Made by a program: the position numbers and the translations under genes. The notes below the pieces were generated by a model. The model did not search any database and had not been told where the DNA came from. It worked only from the letters and a program-made list of their open reading frames with translations. 64,000 bases of DNA from Virgibacillus_P tibetensis (GTDB taxonomy: Bacteria > Bacillota > Bacilli > Bacillales > Amphibacillaceae): assembly GCF_036026595.1 (NCBI RefSeq), contig NZ_JARZFX010000006.1:62001-126000 (forward strand), read 5' to 3'. Within the stretch, counting starts at the first letter, position 1. Each line of letters begins with the position of its first letter. Positions 8,635 through 17,672 of the stretch are shown piece by piece.

Positions 8635-8958
8635 TTATAGGCATACCCTTGGATAGTCAGCTACAGTGGGTGCATAAAAACAATGTGATTTATACCTGCC
8701 CACATTCCATTGATTAAACCATTAGCCCGGACAGCTTCCCTGGTGGCATGAAAAACTACAATGAATCTGAGGCGGGGTGCTGCCGTTCACCTTGAATTAC
8801 TAGATCTTATCTCCGTGAAATCGAGACAATTAGCAATAAACCGATCAACACCAGTATTACCGACCATCAGCATGCCCAAATCTCCATTACTTTCAGCTTC
8901 AGCGCGCATTAGCTTTGCTAGCACATCAACATCTTTCGTTGTGTGCTACAACTGACAT
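8635..8958 (-). pseudogene. cwlJ: Decayed cwlJ (spore cortex-lytic hydrolase)
   Basis: Translation of the minus strand in three frames recovers CwlJ piece by piece. After an ATG at 8958 with a good ribosome-binding site (gaggtaagg), the first codons read MSVVA, then one extra base shifts the frame. The next frame gives DVDVLAKLMRAEAE, GMLMVGNTGVDR and NCLDFTEIR. About 33 residues of the family are then missing. Another frame gives VIQGERQHPASDSL, a stop where Trp is expected, FFMPPG, a further shift, SCPG, a stop where Gln is expected, then WFNQWNVGRYKSHCFYAPT and a natural TAA at 8635-8637. With the missing segment restored, the length matches the usual 140 residues or so. The gene is broken by at least two frameshifts, two internal stops and one deletion. 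Confidence 0.92.
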
Positions 8959-9043
8959 AACCTTACCTCGTTTCTGTACAATCGTGATGCATAACTCACT
9001 AATTATGTGTATGTTTCCAAAAGTGGGTTTATGACAAATAAAA

Positions 9044-9080
9044 AGAAGGCCTTCTACTCGATCGGAATAGAAGACCTTCT
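9044..9080 (-). terminator. Terminator of hemQ (minus strand)
   Basis: Arms of 13 bases at 9044-9056 and 9068-9080 pair with one mismatch-type G-T. On the minus strand the hairpin is followed by TTTTTATTT. Confidence 0.85.
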
Positions 9081-9089
9081 ATATATCAA

Positions 9090-9839
9090 TTATACGGCTA
9101 AATATGCTGCGACAGCTTCTTTCGGCAGGTTATTTCCAATGAAAAACTCGCCAAACTCACCATAGCGTGAACTTACTTCATCAAAGCGCATTTCATAAAC
9201 AATTTTCTTGAATTCTAATGGATTGTGGGCAAATAAGGTCACACCCCACTCCCAATCGTCTAAACCAATGGATCCGGTAATAATTTGTTTAATTTTTCCT
9301 GCATATTTACGGCCTGTTTTACTGTGTTCATAAAGCAACTTACCTCTTATATTTTTCTCTAATGTGTACCAGTTTTCCTCACCCTCACGACGTCTGTCCA
9401 TAGGGTAAAAACAGATATGCTCCCATTTAGGAAGAATTGGCTTTAAACGAGCCTGTGTTTCTGGTAATGTTTCTGGATCGATTCCATCTTTTTGTGGTTG
9501 GTATTTTGAAAGTTCAACGACAGATACATACGAGTGTGCAGGTAGTAAGAACTCTGCAAATTTGGATTTATTCAACTCCGTTTCGATATCCGTCAGTTCA
9601 TCCATTGTCGGGCGCAGGAACATAAAGATTAAATCGGCTTTTTGCCCTACAACTTTATAGAGTACGTGGCTGCCATTTTTCTTTTCTTCCACCGCTTCCC
9701 ACTTTGTCAGTAACTTCTCAAATCCGACTATTGCTTCCTGACGCTCTTCCTCAGATGCTAACTTCCATGCATTCCAATCAATGCTGCGCAGATCATGCAG
9801 GCTGTACCAGCCATCCATGGTTTCTACTGCTTCTACCAT
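9090..9839 (-). CDS. hemQ: Coproheme decarboxylase (peroxide-dependent heme synthase) HemQ
   Basis: A 249-residue chlorite-dismutase-fold protein of the Firmicute HemQ (YwfI) group. It carries out the last step of the coproporphyrin-dependent haem pathway, decarboxylating coproheme III to haem b in the cytosol. Diagnostic segments are LHDLRSIDWNAWK, FYPMDRRREGEENWY (with the conserved tyrosine region) and SIGLDDWEWGVTLFAHNPLEFKK. Length equals that of B. subtilis HemQ. The ribosome-binding site is aaaggagag. The gene is divergent from pta, as in B. subtilis, and ends in a strong terminator. Confidence 0.95.
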   Translation of the reverse strand: MVEAVETMDGWYSLHDLRSIDWNAWKLASEEERQEAIVGFEKLLTKWEAVEEKKNGSHVLYKVVGQKADLIFMFLRPTMDELTDIETELNKSKFAEFLLPAHSYVSVVELSKYQPQKDGIDPETLPETQARLKPILPKWEHICFYPMDRRREGEENWYTLEKNIRGKLLYEHSKTGRKYAGKIKQIITGSIGLDDWEWGVTLFAHNPLEFKKIVYEMRFDEVSSRYGEFGEFFIGNNLPKEAVAAYLAV

Positions 9840-10071
9840 ATATATCTCTCCTTTTTTAAATAAAGTATCCTAATATGTTTTTACTATATCATAATTGGGG
9901 TAGGATAATCATACATGAGCTTGTTGACAGAAAGACTTAAAAACAAAAATTACTAAATAATGTCATAGGTCTGTCAAGAATACCTTTATATACAGATCCT
10001 ATTACTTTATCTAAGTTATAAAATCATCTACTATTTAAGTATAGTGTAGTTAAAATGGGAGGTTTATAAAA

Positions 10072-11046
10072 ATGAGTCAATTATTTAATCAATTAAGAGA
10101 AAAGATAGCATCTAAAAATAAATCGATCGTCTTTCCTGAAGGAATGGATGAGAGAATCTTAACTGCGGCAAGTCAGCTGGGAGCTGCTGGAATACTTACA
10201 CCCATTTTAATTGGTAGTAAAGCTGAATTGAAGCAGAGGGCAGAAGAGGTTGGAGTAGATATCTCTTCCTGTAAATTAATAGATCCTCGTGATTTTACGG
10301 AATTTGATTTAATGGTAGAAACATTTGTTGATCGACGTAAAGGAAAAGTATCAAAGGAAGATGCCGTGGATGTTCTTCTTGATGAGAACTATTTTGGCAC
10401 CATGCTTGTCTATATGAATCAAGCAGATGGGCTGGTAAGTGGTGCTGCACATTCTACAGCAGACACGGTACGTCCGGCACTGCAGATTATTAAGACAAAA
10501 GAAGGTACCAAGAAAACCTCTGGAGTATTCATAATGGTGCGTGATGAGGAGAAATACGTGTTCGCTGATTGTGCAATTAATATTTCTCCTGATAGCCAGG
10601 ATCTGGCGGAAATAGCTGTTGAAAGTGCTGTCACAGGGCAGTTATTTGACGTCGATCCGCGTATAGCCATGCTTAGCTTCTCTACAAAGGGTTCCGCAAA
10701 ATCAGAGGAAACGGAAAAAGTGGTAGAAGCAATGCGCATTGCGAAAGAAAAGAATCCGTCGCTCGTTATTGATGGGGAATTCCAGTTTGATGCTGCTTTC
10801 GTACCGAGTGTTGCAAAGAAGAAAGCACCTGATTCAGCGCTGCAAGGTGATGCAACTGTATTTATATTTCCTAGCCTGGAAGCAGGGAATATCGGCTATA
10901 AGATCGCGCAGCGCCTTGGTGGATTCGAGGCAGTTGGTCCTGTTTTGCAAGGCTTGAATAAGCCAGTAAATGACCTGTCGCGTGGTTGCAGTGCAGATGA
11001 TGTATATAAATTAGCGTTAATTACAGCAGCACAATCGGAAGTGTAA
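10072..11046 (+). CDS. pta: Phosphate acetyltransferase
   Basis: A 324-residue phosphotransacetylase that interconverts acetyl-CoA and acetyl phosphate, feeding the acetate overflow pathway with acetate kinase. Family blocks seen are SIVFPEGMDERILTAA at the start, DGLVSGAAHSTADTVRPALQII, DCAINISPDSQDLAEIA and VFIFPSLEAGNIGYKIAQRL. It is the short, single-domain type usual in Bacillaceae. The ribosome-binding site is gggagg. A long AT-rich upstream region (9840-10071) probably holds promoters for both pta and hemQ, but I could not fix a convincing -35/-10 pair. A strong terminator follows at once. Confidence 0.96.
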   Translation: MSQLFNQLREKIASKNKSIVFPEGMDERILTAASQLGAAGILTPILIGSKAELKQRAEEVGVDISSCKLIDPRDFTEFDLMVETFVDRRKGKVSKEDAVDVLLDENYFGTMLVYMNQADGLVSGAAHSTADTVRPALQIIKTKEGTKKTSGVFIMVRDEEKYVFADCAINISPDSQDLAEIAVESAVTGQLFDVDPRIAMLSFSTKGSAKSEETEKVVEAMRIAKEKNPSLVIDGEFQFDAAFVPSVAKKKAPDSALQGDATVFIFPSLEAGNIGYKIAQRLGGFEAVGPVLQGLNKPVNDLSRGCSADDVYKLALITAAQSEV

Positions 11047-11050
11047 AAGA

Positions 11051-11092
11051 AAGATTGCAATGGAGCCGGTAGCTCTATTGCAATCTTTTTTT
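11051..11092 (+). terminator. Terminator of pta
   Basis: Arms of 16 bases (11051-11066 and 11072-11087, one mismatch) around a five-base loop, followed by seven T residues. Confidence 0.93.
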
Positions 11093-11207
11093 CTTCGAGA
11101 AATAGGAAAGTATAAATTTTGGCTGAATTAATTCTTATAATTAAACAGCCATGTCCGGGCTTCGACGGACAAATGTTTTCGATGGGACGAAGTGCATTTT
11201 TGCTCTA

Positions 11208-12059
11208 TCAATGCATCTTTGAAATATTTTCGTTTCTTTTCTTCATTTGTTCAAGCCTTCTTTCGAATAAATCAAGTTCACGCTTGGAAAAGTCATGGAA
11301 GACGACATCATTGCTAAAATCGCTCAAAGCTGACTGAACACGCTTTTTCATATCCGTTACCGTTAATGATGTATTCAGCAGCTCAGACAGTGATCCCATA
11401 ACAGCTGGATCGACGACAGGGAAGTTAAATTTTGTTTCCTCATCTTTTTTACTGACCTCATAAAAACGTCGGATTAAAGAAGCGCGTTCCAAACTATTTC
11501 CTTCCACATCCAAGTATATCTGAATCGCAGCACCATCCTTTACACGTCGCTGCGATATCCCGGCAAACTTTCTCCCATTAATGCTTAAATCATAATCGCC
11601 TGGGCAATAGGAATTTACGATTTCATAGGCTTTAATATCATCTGTTAAATCACGGAGCATATATTGCACAAGACTAACCATCGCTTCATAGCAATCATGG
11701 ATAGATATCCGTTTGACGCCAGGCAGTATAAGGGAAAGGTTTAACACCCCTTCATCCAGCGCTACAGCAAGTCCACCAGAATTACGGACAATTGCACGAT
11801 AGCCCTGCGAACTCAGAAGCTGAACACCCTCTTCAATGTAGGGGAGTTTGGCATCGGGTATTCCGAGAACTATTGTATCTGCATGTACCCATAAACGGAC
11901 TACGGGTGGGGAGACCTCGTCACTCACCGATATGGCAAGTGCGTCATCTATAGCGAATGAGGTTAATGCCGTATTCATTTCACCATTAATATGTGTGTGT
12001 GTTGAATGATCGATATATCGAAAAGTCGTATGACGGATGATTTCTTTCCAGTTTTTCAT
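11208..12059 (-). CDS. lipL: Octanoyl-[GcvH]:protein N-octanoyltransferase LipL
   Basis: A 283-residue enzyme of the biotin/lipoate-ligase fold that moves octanoyl groups from GcvH to the E2 subunits of 2-oxoacid dehydrogenases (amidotransfer step of lipoate synthesis). The catalytic cysteine lies in NSYCPGDYDLSINGRKFAGISQRR, and the conserved lysine in GRKFAG. Length matches B. subtilis LipL (YwfL), and the position between pta and ywfO is conserved. The ATG is preceded by aaaggagtt. It is transcribed divergently from ywfO. Confidence 0.93.
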   Translation of the reverse strand: MKNWKEIIRHTTFRYIDHSTHTHINGEMNTALTSFAIDDALAISVSDEVSPPVVRLWVHADTIVLGIPDAKLPYIEEGVQLLSSQGYRAIVRNSGGLAVALDEGVLNLSLILPGVKRISIHDCYEAMVSLVQYMLRDLTDDIKAYEIVNSYCPGDYDLSINGRKFAGISQRRVKDGAAIQIYLDVEGNSLERASLIRRFYEVSKKDEETKFNFPVVDPAVMGSLSELLNTSLTVTDMKKRVQSALSDFSNDVVFHDFSKRELDLFERRLEQMKKRNENISKMH

Positions 12060-12146
12060 AAGTAACTCCTTTGTATCCCTTTTTTACTTCTACTATCTAT
12101 TATATAATAAATGAAAATCGTCGAAAAGAAACGAGATGTGAAATCA

Positions 12147-13466
12147 ATGGGATATAAGGATGAGCAATTATCTGAGGAGAAGGTATTCAAAGATCCAGTG
12201 CATAGGTATGTTCATGTAAAAGATCAGGTTATTTGGGATTTGATAGCAGCACCGGAATTTCAGCGGCTGCGCAGAATAAAACAGCTTGGTACAACAAATT
12301 ATACGTTTCATGGAGCAGAACACAGCCGATTTAATCACTCGCTTGGGGTATATGAAATAGTCCGAAGAATTATTTACAATTTCCAGGGAAGGCCTCATTG
12401 GAATGATGATGAACGCCTGCTGTGTCTATGTGCTGCGTTGTTGCATGACCTGGGACACGGCCCATTTTCGCATTCCTTTGAGAAAGTATTTAAGCTGGAT
12501 CATGAATATTTTACCCAGCAAATCATATTAGGAGACACCTTTATTAATAAAATATTGGAGCGCGTTGAAGAGGGATTTGCTCAAAAGGTGGCTGACGTAA
12601 TAGCAAAAACCTACGAAGATAAACTCGTAGTCAGCTTGATCTCAAGCCAGATTGATGCGGATCGTATGGACTACCTGCAGCGCGATGCCTATTTTACAGG
12701 TGTCAGTTATGGACATTTTGATATGGAACGTATTTTACGTGTAATGCGCCCAATTGAGGATCAGGTAGTTATTAAATCTACGGGTATGCATGCGGTCGAG
12801 GATTATATTATGAGCCGCTACCAAATGTACTGGCAGGTATACTTCCATCCAGTGACTAGAAGTGCAGAGGTGATATTATCCAAGATTCTTCATCGTGCCA
12901 AGCATTTATACCAAGCAGGGGACTATACCTTTAAACTTGAGCCTACACACTTTCTTTCATTTTTCTCAGGGGATGTAAAGCTGGAAGACTATTTAAAGCT
13001 TGATGAAGGAATCGTTTCCTATTATTTTCAATTGTGGCAGGATGAAGATGACGAGATTCTAAGCGACCTCTGTGAACGGTTCACGAATCGCCGTCTGTTT
13101 AAATATATCGAATTCAACCCAAACCAGCAGATGAAAGAGTGGATGGAGCTTCACCGATTGTTTCAGGAGGCAGACATTGATCCGGAATATTATCTTGTTG
13201 TCGATTCGTCTTCCGACCTACCCTATGATTTCTATCGCCCTGGGGAAGAGGAAGAGCGGCTCCCGATCCATCTTCTGATGCCGAATGGTGAATTAAAAGA
13301 GCTTTCCAGACATTCGGACATTGTGGAAGCTATCTCTGGTAAAAAACGAACAGATCATAAATTATATTTTCCAAAGGATCTGTTGGAAGAGCTCCCCGAC
13401 ACACAGGTAAAACAGCGGATTAAAGAGATACTATATGGTCAAGGAGAGGTAAAGGATGTTAACTAA
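12147..13466 (+). CDS. ywfO: HD-domain phosphohydrolase YwfO
   Basis: A 439-residue HD-superfamily protein related to dGTPases. It begins with the YwfO signature (EEKVFKDPVHRYVHVKDQVIWDLIAAPEFQRLRRIKQLG-type region) and contains the metal-binding HD block ALLHDLGHGPFSHSFE and the downstream QIDADRMDYLQRDAYFTGV. Family members hydrolyse nucleoside triphosphates; the exact substrate here is inferred. I choose ATG 12147 rather than 12111 because it aligns with the B. subtilis start. The next gene overlaps its end by 11 bases, so the two are cotranslated. Confidence 0.88.
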   Translation: MGYKDEQLSEEKVFKDPVHRYVHVKDQVIWDLIAAPEFQRLRRIKQLGTTNYTFHGAEHSRFNHSLGVYEIVRRIIYNFQGRPHWNDDERLLCLCAALLHDLGHGPFSHSFEKVFKLDHEYFTQQIILGDTFINKILERVEEGFAQKVADVIAKTYEDKLVVSLISSQIDADRMDYLQRDAYFTGVSYGHFDMERILRVMRPIEDQVVIKSTGMHAVEDYIMSRYQMYWQVYFHPVTRSAEVILSKILHRAKHLYQAGDYTFKLEPTHFLSFFSGDVKLEDYLKLDEGIVSYYFQLWQDEDDEILSDLCERFTNRRLFKYIEFNPNQQMKEWMELHRLFQEADIDPEYYLVVDSSSDLPYDFYRPGEEEERLPIHLLMPNGELKELSRHSDIVEAISGKKRTDHKLYFPKDLLEELPDTQVKQRIKEILYGQGEVKDVN

Positions 13467-13989
13467 TCATGCTAAATTGATGCAGTTTTTTTCAGTAGCG
13501 AAGGAAGTTACTGGTCGCAAGAAGCTGCAAAAGATGATTTATATATTGCAAAAATGCCGTGTTCCATTTGAAGAAAAGTATCAATTTCATTTTTATGGAC
13601 CATACTCAGAAGAGTTGACACTACGGGTGGAAGAGCTGTGTAATCTAGGTTTCATTGAAGAAATGAAAGAAGAAAAAAGCAATTATTATCAATATAATTA
13701 TACAATTACAGCAGATGGACAGGAATTTTTAAATCAATTCCCACTAAATCTGCCCGATTTTTCTCAGCAGGTTGAATTAATGAAAGGGAAAAACTCCCGA
13801 TTTCTGGAGCTGGTGGCAACAATGCTGTTCTTTGAAGACTTGCGACTTCAAGAAGTGGTTGAAAAGGTTCATTTACTAAAACCAAAACAAAATTACACGA
13901 TGGAAGAAATTCGGGAAGCTGTTGATTTTATAGAAAAAATGAAGCCGAATCAGATGCATGAAAACAGACAACCACCTATGCTACAATAA
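13456..13989 (+). CDS. ywgA: YwgA family protein
   Basis: A 177-residue protein of the YwgA family. The first 80 residues resemble a winged-helix or phage-antirepressor-like fold (LQKMIYILQKCRVPFEEKYQFHFYGPYSEELTLRVEEL); the C-terminal part is helical and charged. Molecular function is unknown. Its ATG lies inside the end of ywfO, after an aaggagagg ribosome-binding site, and ywhD follows 29 bases later. The ywfO-ywgA-ywhD order is conserved in Bacillaceae. Confidence 0.85.
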   Translation: MLTNHAKLMQFFSVAKEVTGRKKLQKMIYILQKCRVPFEEKYQFHFYGPYSEELTLRVEELCNLGFIEEMKEEKSNYYQYNYTITADGQEFLNQFPLNLPDFSQQVELMKGKNSRFLELVATMLFFEDLRLQEVVEKVHLLKPKQNYTMEEIREAVDFIEKMKPNQMHENRQPPMLQ

Positions 13990-14018
13990 GAACCAACTGA
14001 GAAAGAAGGAGGATCATA

Positions 14019-14540
14019 ATGAGTTCAGATCAATCTTCAAATAAAAAGAAGAATAATGCATTTACAATAATAAAAGATGATTCTACAGATGGACATGGCG
14101 GTTACGGGGCAGGTACGATCAGCTTGGAAAATATGTCACCGGTCATTGTGGACCCCAATGGAAATAAAGCGTATGTCGATATGGGCGCGATGCATGCACG
14201 CAGTGAAATTGAACGTCGTGTGAAGTTCCTGCCAAACCGCGATGAGGTTCCAAACGGGCTGTTGTATTGGATTGTGTGGGTAAATGTGGAACGCGGGGAG
14301 AATGGGCCATACTACGCAGGCGTAGCAGGAAGTGAAATTCGTGTCGACCGTTCCATTAAACGTGCTTACAAGTCCATGGCGGAACATGTTACACATATGG
14401 AAAAGTCACTAAAAGGGAAAATTATTGTCGATAATATGGATGACCAGTCCAAAAAATTATTAAAAGAGTTTCTTGAGGAATTTAATGAGGAAATGTGGAA
14501 CAATTCCACCGAAGAGCTAAAAAACGCACTTTCTGATTAA
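14019..14540 (+). CDS. ywhD: YwhD family protein
   Basis: A 173-residue soluble protein of the YwhD family. Characteristic blocks are AFTIIKDDSTDGHGGYGAGTI, DPNGNKAYVDMGAMHARSEIERRVKF and PNGLLYWIVWVNVERGENGPYYAGVAG. The function has not been established. A strong ribosome-binding site (agaaggagg) precedes the start. It ends the ywfO operon; the downstream spacer holds a promoter-like sequence and then a terminator at 14669-14717. Confidence 0.88.
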   Translation: MSSDQSSNKKKNNAFTIIKDDSTDGHGGYGAGTISLENMSPVIVDPNGNKAYVDMGAMHARSEIERRVKFLPNRDEVPNGLLYWIVWVNVERGENGPYYAGVAGSEIRVDRSIKRAYKSMAEHVTHMEKSLKGKIIVDNMDDQSKKLLKEFLEEFNEEMWNNSTEELKNALSD

Positions 14541-14599
14541 AAAAGGGAAAAGCAAATTATGAACATTTTGTGACTTCATCATGAAAGTTACCGAATGTC

Positions 14600-14717
14600 T
14601 TGTACTTTGTAATAGAAGTTTGTAAAATATGAATACATGGGCACTCATGTATTACTAGGACAAAAAAGAAGCCGACTCTAAAGCAGGCAGTAACCTGCTG
14701 GAGTCGGCTTTTTTATT
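14600..14717 (+). ncRNA. Candidate small RNA: orphan promoter, two hairpins and terminator
   Basis: TTGTAC at 14600-14605 and TAAAAT at 14623-14628 with a 17-base spacer form a plausible sigma-A promoter with no gene downstream. The predicted transcript would start near 14635, in or beside a perfect 8-bp hairpin (14632-14639 with 14646-14653), and end at the terminator 14669-14717, giving an RNA of about 80 bases. This may equally be read-through sequence of ywhD. Confidence 0.3.
14669..14717. terminator. Bidirectional terminator between ywhD and pbpG
   Basis: Ten-base arms 14669-14678 and 14701-14710 (aagccgactc with gagtcggctt), an internal smaller hairpin (agcaggcagtaacctgct), an upstream A-run and a downstream T-run. 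Confidence 0.9.
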
Positions 14718-14763
14718 GTCTAGAAAAATATAAAATTTGAGGCCTGTGGATAGCAAACTAAGC

Positions 14764-14935
14764 TATCTAGCCACGTCCAGCGCAGGGCGCCCATCACCTA
14801 GTGCCCTTCCGGACTCTTCTTAATCTAACTCAACATAAACCAATTCGTTACACTCATTGTGTTTCCTTTATCTTATACGATTCCGTCCAGCGCATACGGT
14901 GATAAACGAGCGCCCTGCGCCTTTGTTCTTCCCTT
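14764..14935. repeat. Dispersed GC-rich intergenic repeat, second copy
   Basis: Contains tccagcgcagggcgccca (14775-14793) and, inverted, gcgccctgcgcctttgttctt near 14910-14931. These are the same blocks as at 5622-5660 and 48424-48481. No gene is seen between the terminator and pbpG. Confidence 0.6.
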
Positions 14936-14950
14936 AAGACCACCATCCAT

Positions 14951-16972
14951 TCAATTAAACAAATCAAATAGCTTCTCCACCATACTTTTTTCATTTTCAT
15001 CATCCGTATCGTGAAAATGATCCGTACAATAGGCTTGAGGTTCTGTACCCTTTTCAAAATACATCACACGACTTGTATTGCAATAGGGTGTGGCACGATC
15101 ACCAGTTGAGGGGTCAATAGGTACCCCGACTACGCCGGCCGGCACAGGAAAACTTTCCTGCGGGGAGCCTTTATGTGCCTCCTCCATAAAGCGGGCCCAT
15201 ATTTGTTTTGCATAGGCTGATTCTGCGACAATCTCCATATTGCGGTTGTCGTCATACCCTGTCCAGATCCCTGTGACAAGACTGGGACTGTACCCGATCA
15301 TCCAGCTATCGGACTTCGTTGTACCGGATTTGCCAGCATAGAGCCGCGTGAGCTCATTCGCAATGGTTGACCCGGTCACAGCCATATAGCCATCCAACTC
15401 GCGGTCAAACATACCTGTCATCATATGGGTTAAAATAAATGCTTTCTTGGGATCTAAAACGGGTTTGCTTTTTTTATTTTCTTTTTCAAACACGTTCTTT
15501 CCGTTACGATCAATAATTTTCTCAATAGTATAACTGGTGAGTTCATGACCGCCGTTTGCTAGCATCGCATAACCTCGTACCATCTCTACAACGGATACAG
15601 AAGCTGTCCCTAACGCAAGAGAAGGTACGGCCGGCAGTTTACTGCCTATACCAAACTCGCCTGCTGTTTCTACAAGCGTTTCTGAGCCGAGAAACAGATT
15701 TGTCTTCACTGCATAGATGTTGTCAGATAAGGCAATTGCCTGTGCAAGGGTGATGGTATCATGCGCATAGTACCCATTGAAATTACTGGGCTGATATAAT
15801 TCTCCCTCATCTAGCTCAAACACGGTCGGCTTGCTCATTAGCATCGTTCCGGCATTATATCCATTATCTAACGCAGCGTAATATAGAAAAGGCTTAAAGG
15901 CCGACCCAGCCATTCTCTTTGCAGAAGTAGTCCGGTTAAATGGGCTCGTGTGATAATCTCTCCCGCCGACCATAGCAAGGATTCCCCCTGTATGAGGGTC
16001 GATGGATAAGGCGCCAACTTCAATATCGCTTGTTGGATTTATCACCTGATTTATTTTTTCTTCCAGCTGTTGCTGATAGGTTTTATTCAATGTAGTATAA
16101 ATTTCAAATCCGCCGGCACGTATCTCTTCCATTTCTAGTTCAAGAATTTCAGACGCTTCCTTCAAAGCAATGTATTGAAAATGTGGACCGGTATTTCCTT
16201 TTTCCGAATCGTTCTCTGCCGAATAAATCAAATGCTCTCTTGTTGCCAGGAATTGTTCTTGCTCTGTTATTACATCGTTAGTTAACATGATGCTGAGAAT
16301 CTGGCTTTGCCTTAATCTGCTTCTTTCCAAATCATTCACAGGAGAATAGTAGGTAGGACCCTTTGGAACCCCTGCGAGCATGGAGGCTTCAGCCAACGTC
16401 AATTCAGCAGAAGAATTTGAGAAAAAATAGTTGCTGGCAGCTTCAATGCCATAAGCACCATGGCCATAATAGATCGTATTTAAATAACCCTCGAGAATCT
16501 CTTCTTTTGTGTAGAACATTTCTAACCGTACCGTGTAAAATGCTTCCTTTATTTTTCGGCTCCATGTTTTTTCATGGTTTAAGTATAGGTTCCTGGCATA
16601 TTGCTGGGTTAATGTACTTGCCCCTTCTTTTAAAGAAAGACTCCTTAGATCTTTTATAACAGCACCGGCAATTCGTTTGAAGTCAAATCCATTATGATCA
16701 AAGAAGTTCTGGTCCTCAATTATTAACGTGGCATTAACAATATGGGGGGACATGTCCTTTAAATTTTTCCAGTAGCGGTTTTGCAACCCGCGTTCATTCC
16801 CAATGACCTCCCCAGAGCTGCTATAGTAAATCGTATTTTGGTCATTTAGTAATGTAGGAGGGCCCAAAAGAAAACTGATCAAATAAACCCCTATTAAAAG
16901 GGCGATCATCATCCCAGAGGCGGCAATTATAACTTTTATAATAAAACGGTTCTTTATACGTATAGGCTTCAT
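14951..16972 (-). CDS. pbpG: Class A (bifunctional) penicillin-binding protein, PbpG-like
   Basis: A 673-residue membrane-anchored peptidoglycan synthase. A short basic cytosolic tail is followed by one transmembrane helix (about residues 10-34), a GT51 glycosyltransferase domain (EDQNFFDHNGFDFKRIAGA, then GASTLTQQYARNLYL and GYLNTIYYGHGAYGIEAA) and a transpeptidase domain with the SxxK motif in AGSAFKPFLYYAA, the SxN motif SDN, and KSGTT. Position beside ywhD matches B. subtilis pbpG (ywhE), a PBP made in the forespore. The start is moved from 16987 to the ATG at 16972, which has ttggagct upstream. Monocistronic. Confidence 0.9.
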   Translation of the reverse strand: MKPIRIKNRFIIKVIIAASGMMIALLIGVYLISFLLGPPTLLNDQNTIYYSSSGEVIGNERGLQNRYWKNLKDMSPHIVNATLIIEDQNFFDHNGFDFKRIAGAVIKDLRSLSLKEGASTLTQQYARNLYLNHEKTWSRKIKEAFYTVRLEMFYTKEEILEGYLNTIYYGHGAYGIEAASNYFFSNSSAELTLAEASMLAGVPKGPTYYSPVNDLERSRLRQSQILSIMLTNDVITEQEQFLATREHLIYSAENDSEKGNTGPHFQYIALKEASEILELEMEEIRAGGFEIYTTLNKTYQQQLEEKINQVINPTSDIEVGALSIDPHTGGILAMVGGRDYHTSPFNRTTSAKRMAGSAFKPFLYYAALDNGYNAGTMLMSKPTVFELDEGELYQPSNFNGYYAHDTITLAQAIALSDNIYAVKTNLFLGSETLVETAGEFGIGSKLPAVPSLALGTASVSVVEMVRGYAMLANGGHELTSYTIEKIIDRNGKNVFEKENKKSKPVLDPKKAFILTHMMTGMFDRELDGYMAVTGSTIANELTRLYAGKSGTTKSDSWMIGYSPSLVTGIWTGYDDNRNMEIVAESAYAKQIWARFMEEAHKGSPQESFPVPAGVVGVPIDPSTGDRATPYCNTSRVMYFEKGTEPQAYCTDHFHDTDDENEKSMVEKLFDLFN

Positions 16973-17165
16973 AATTAGTAGCTCCAATATGTGTACTTAC
17001 TCACATTATGGGAAAAGAAAGAGAGTACTAAACAAAATATCGGAAAATAGATGTATTTTTAAGAAGCCACCTAACAGATTTTTCAAAGCAGTGTCTGGAT
17101 AAGGACGAAATTCCCCTGCGTTATAACAATAGGTGCACCAATAGACTATCATTTACAGATTTATA

Positions 17166-17195
17166 TTGATAAACCCCCTCATTTATCGCTATAAT
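17166..17195 (+). promoter_or_regulatory. Sigma-A promoter of ywiB-argS
   Basis: TTGATA at 17166-17171 and perfect TATAAT at 17190-17195 with an 18-base spacer, 37 bases upstream of the ywiB start. No T-box leader is present between promoter and genes. Confidence 0.7.
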
Positions 17196-17231
17196 ATACT
17201 ATAGATATAAATAAAAAGTTGAGGCGATGTC

Positions 17232-17672
17232 ATGGGTTCAGAACAAATAAAAATCAGAATTGAACTCTCTACGACGATTGATGACAATGGTCAGATGGAG
17301 TACAACAATATGAAGCATTCAGGAAATTTCTACAAGAAAAATAACTTGGATGTATTAACATTTGAAGAAGAGGCGGAAGATAAATCAATTGTTAAGAATT
17401 TAATCACGATCCAGCCAGATAAGGTGAGCATTAAACGGTCGGGTAATGTTACAATGAATCAACAGTTCCGCGCAAATCATAAGACTGAAAATGTACTCCA
17501 GCACCCGCATGGAATTATACATATGGAAACCTTCACAGATTTAATAAATTACCAATCGGTCAGTAAAACAAAAGAAGGACGCTTAACCATTTCATACACA
17601 GTGAAATTGAACGGACAAGAAGCACGGAGACACGATATGGAGCTTGTATATAAAGAGGAGGTTTCTCAATGA
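17232..17672 (+). CDS. ywiB: DUF1934 family beta-barrel protein YwiB
   Basis: A 146-residue protein of the DUF1934 (YwiB) family, a small lipocalin-like beta-barrel with alternating strands (VLTFEEEAEDKSIVKNLITI, KVSIKRSGNVTMNQQF, GRLTISYTVKLNGQEA). The biochemical role is unknown. Its TGA overlaps the ATG of argS (ATGA at 17669-17672), which shows translational coupling; the same arrangement is found in B. subtilis. The ribosome-binding site is ttgaggcg. Confidence 0.88.
   Translation: MGSEQIKIRIELSTTIDDNGQMEYNNMKHSGNFYKKNNLDVLTFEEEAEDKSIVKNLITIQPDKVSIKRSGNVTMNQQFRANHKTENVLQHPHGIIHMETFTDLINYQSVSKTKEGRLTISYTVKLNGQEARRHDMELVYKEEVSQ

Noticed and set aside
8761..8955. Plus-strand open frame of 64 codons
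   Set aside because: It is the antisense shadow of the cwlJ remnant.
16988..17231. T-box leader for argS
   Set aside because: No T-box sequence or specifier stem is seen, and ywiB stands between the promoter and argS.
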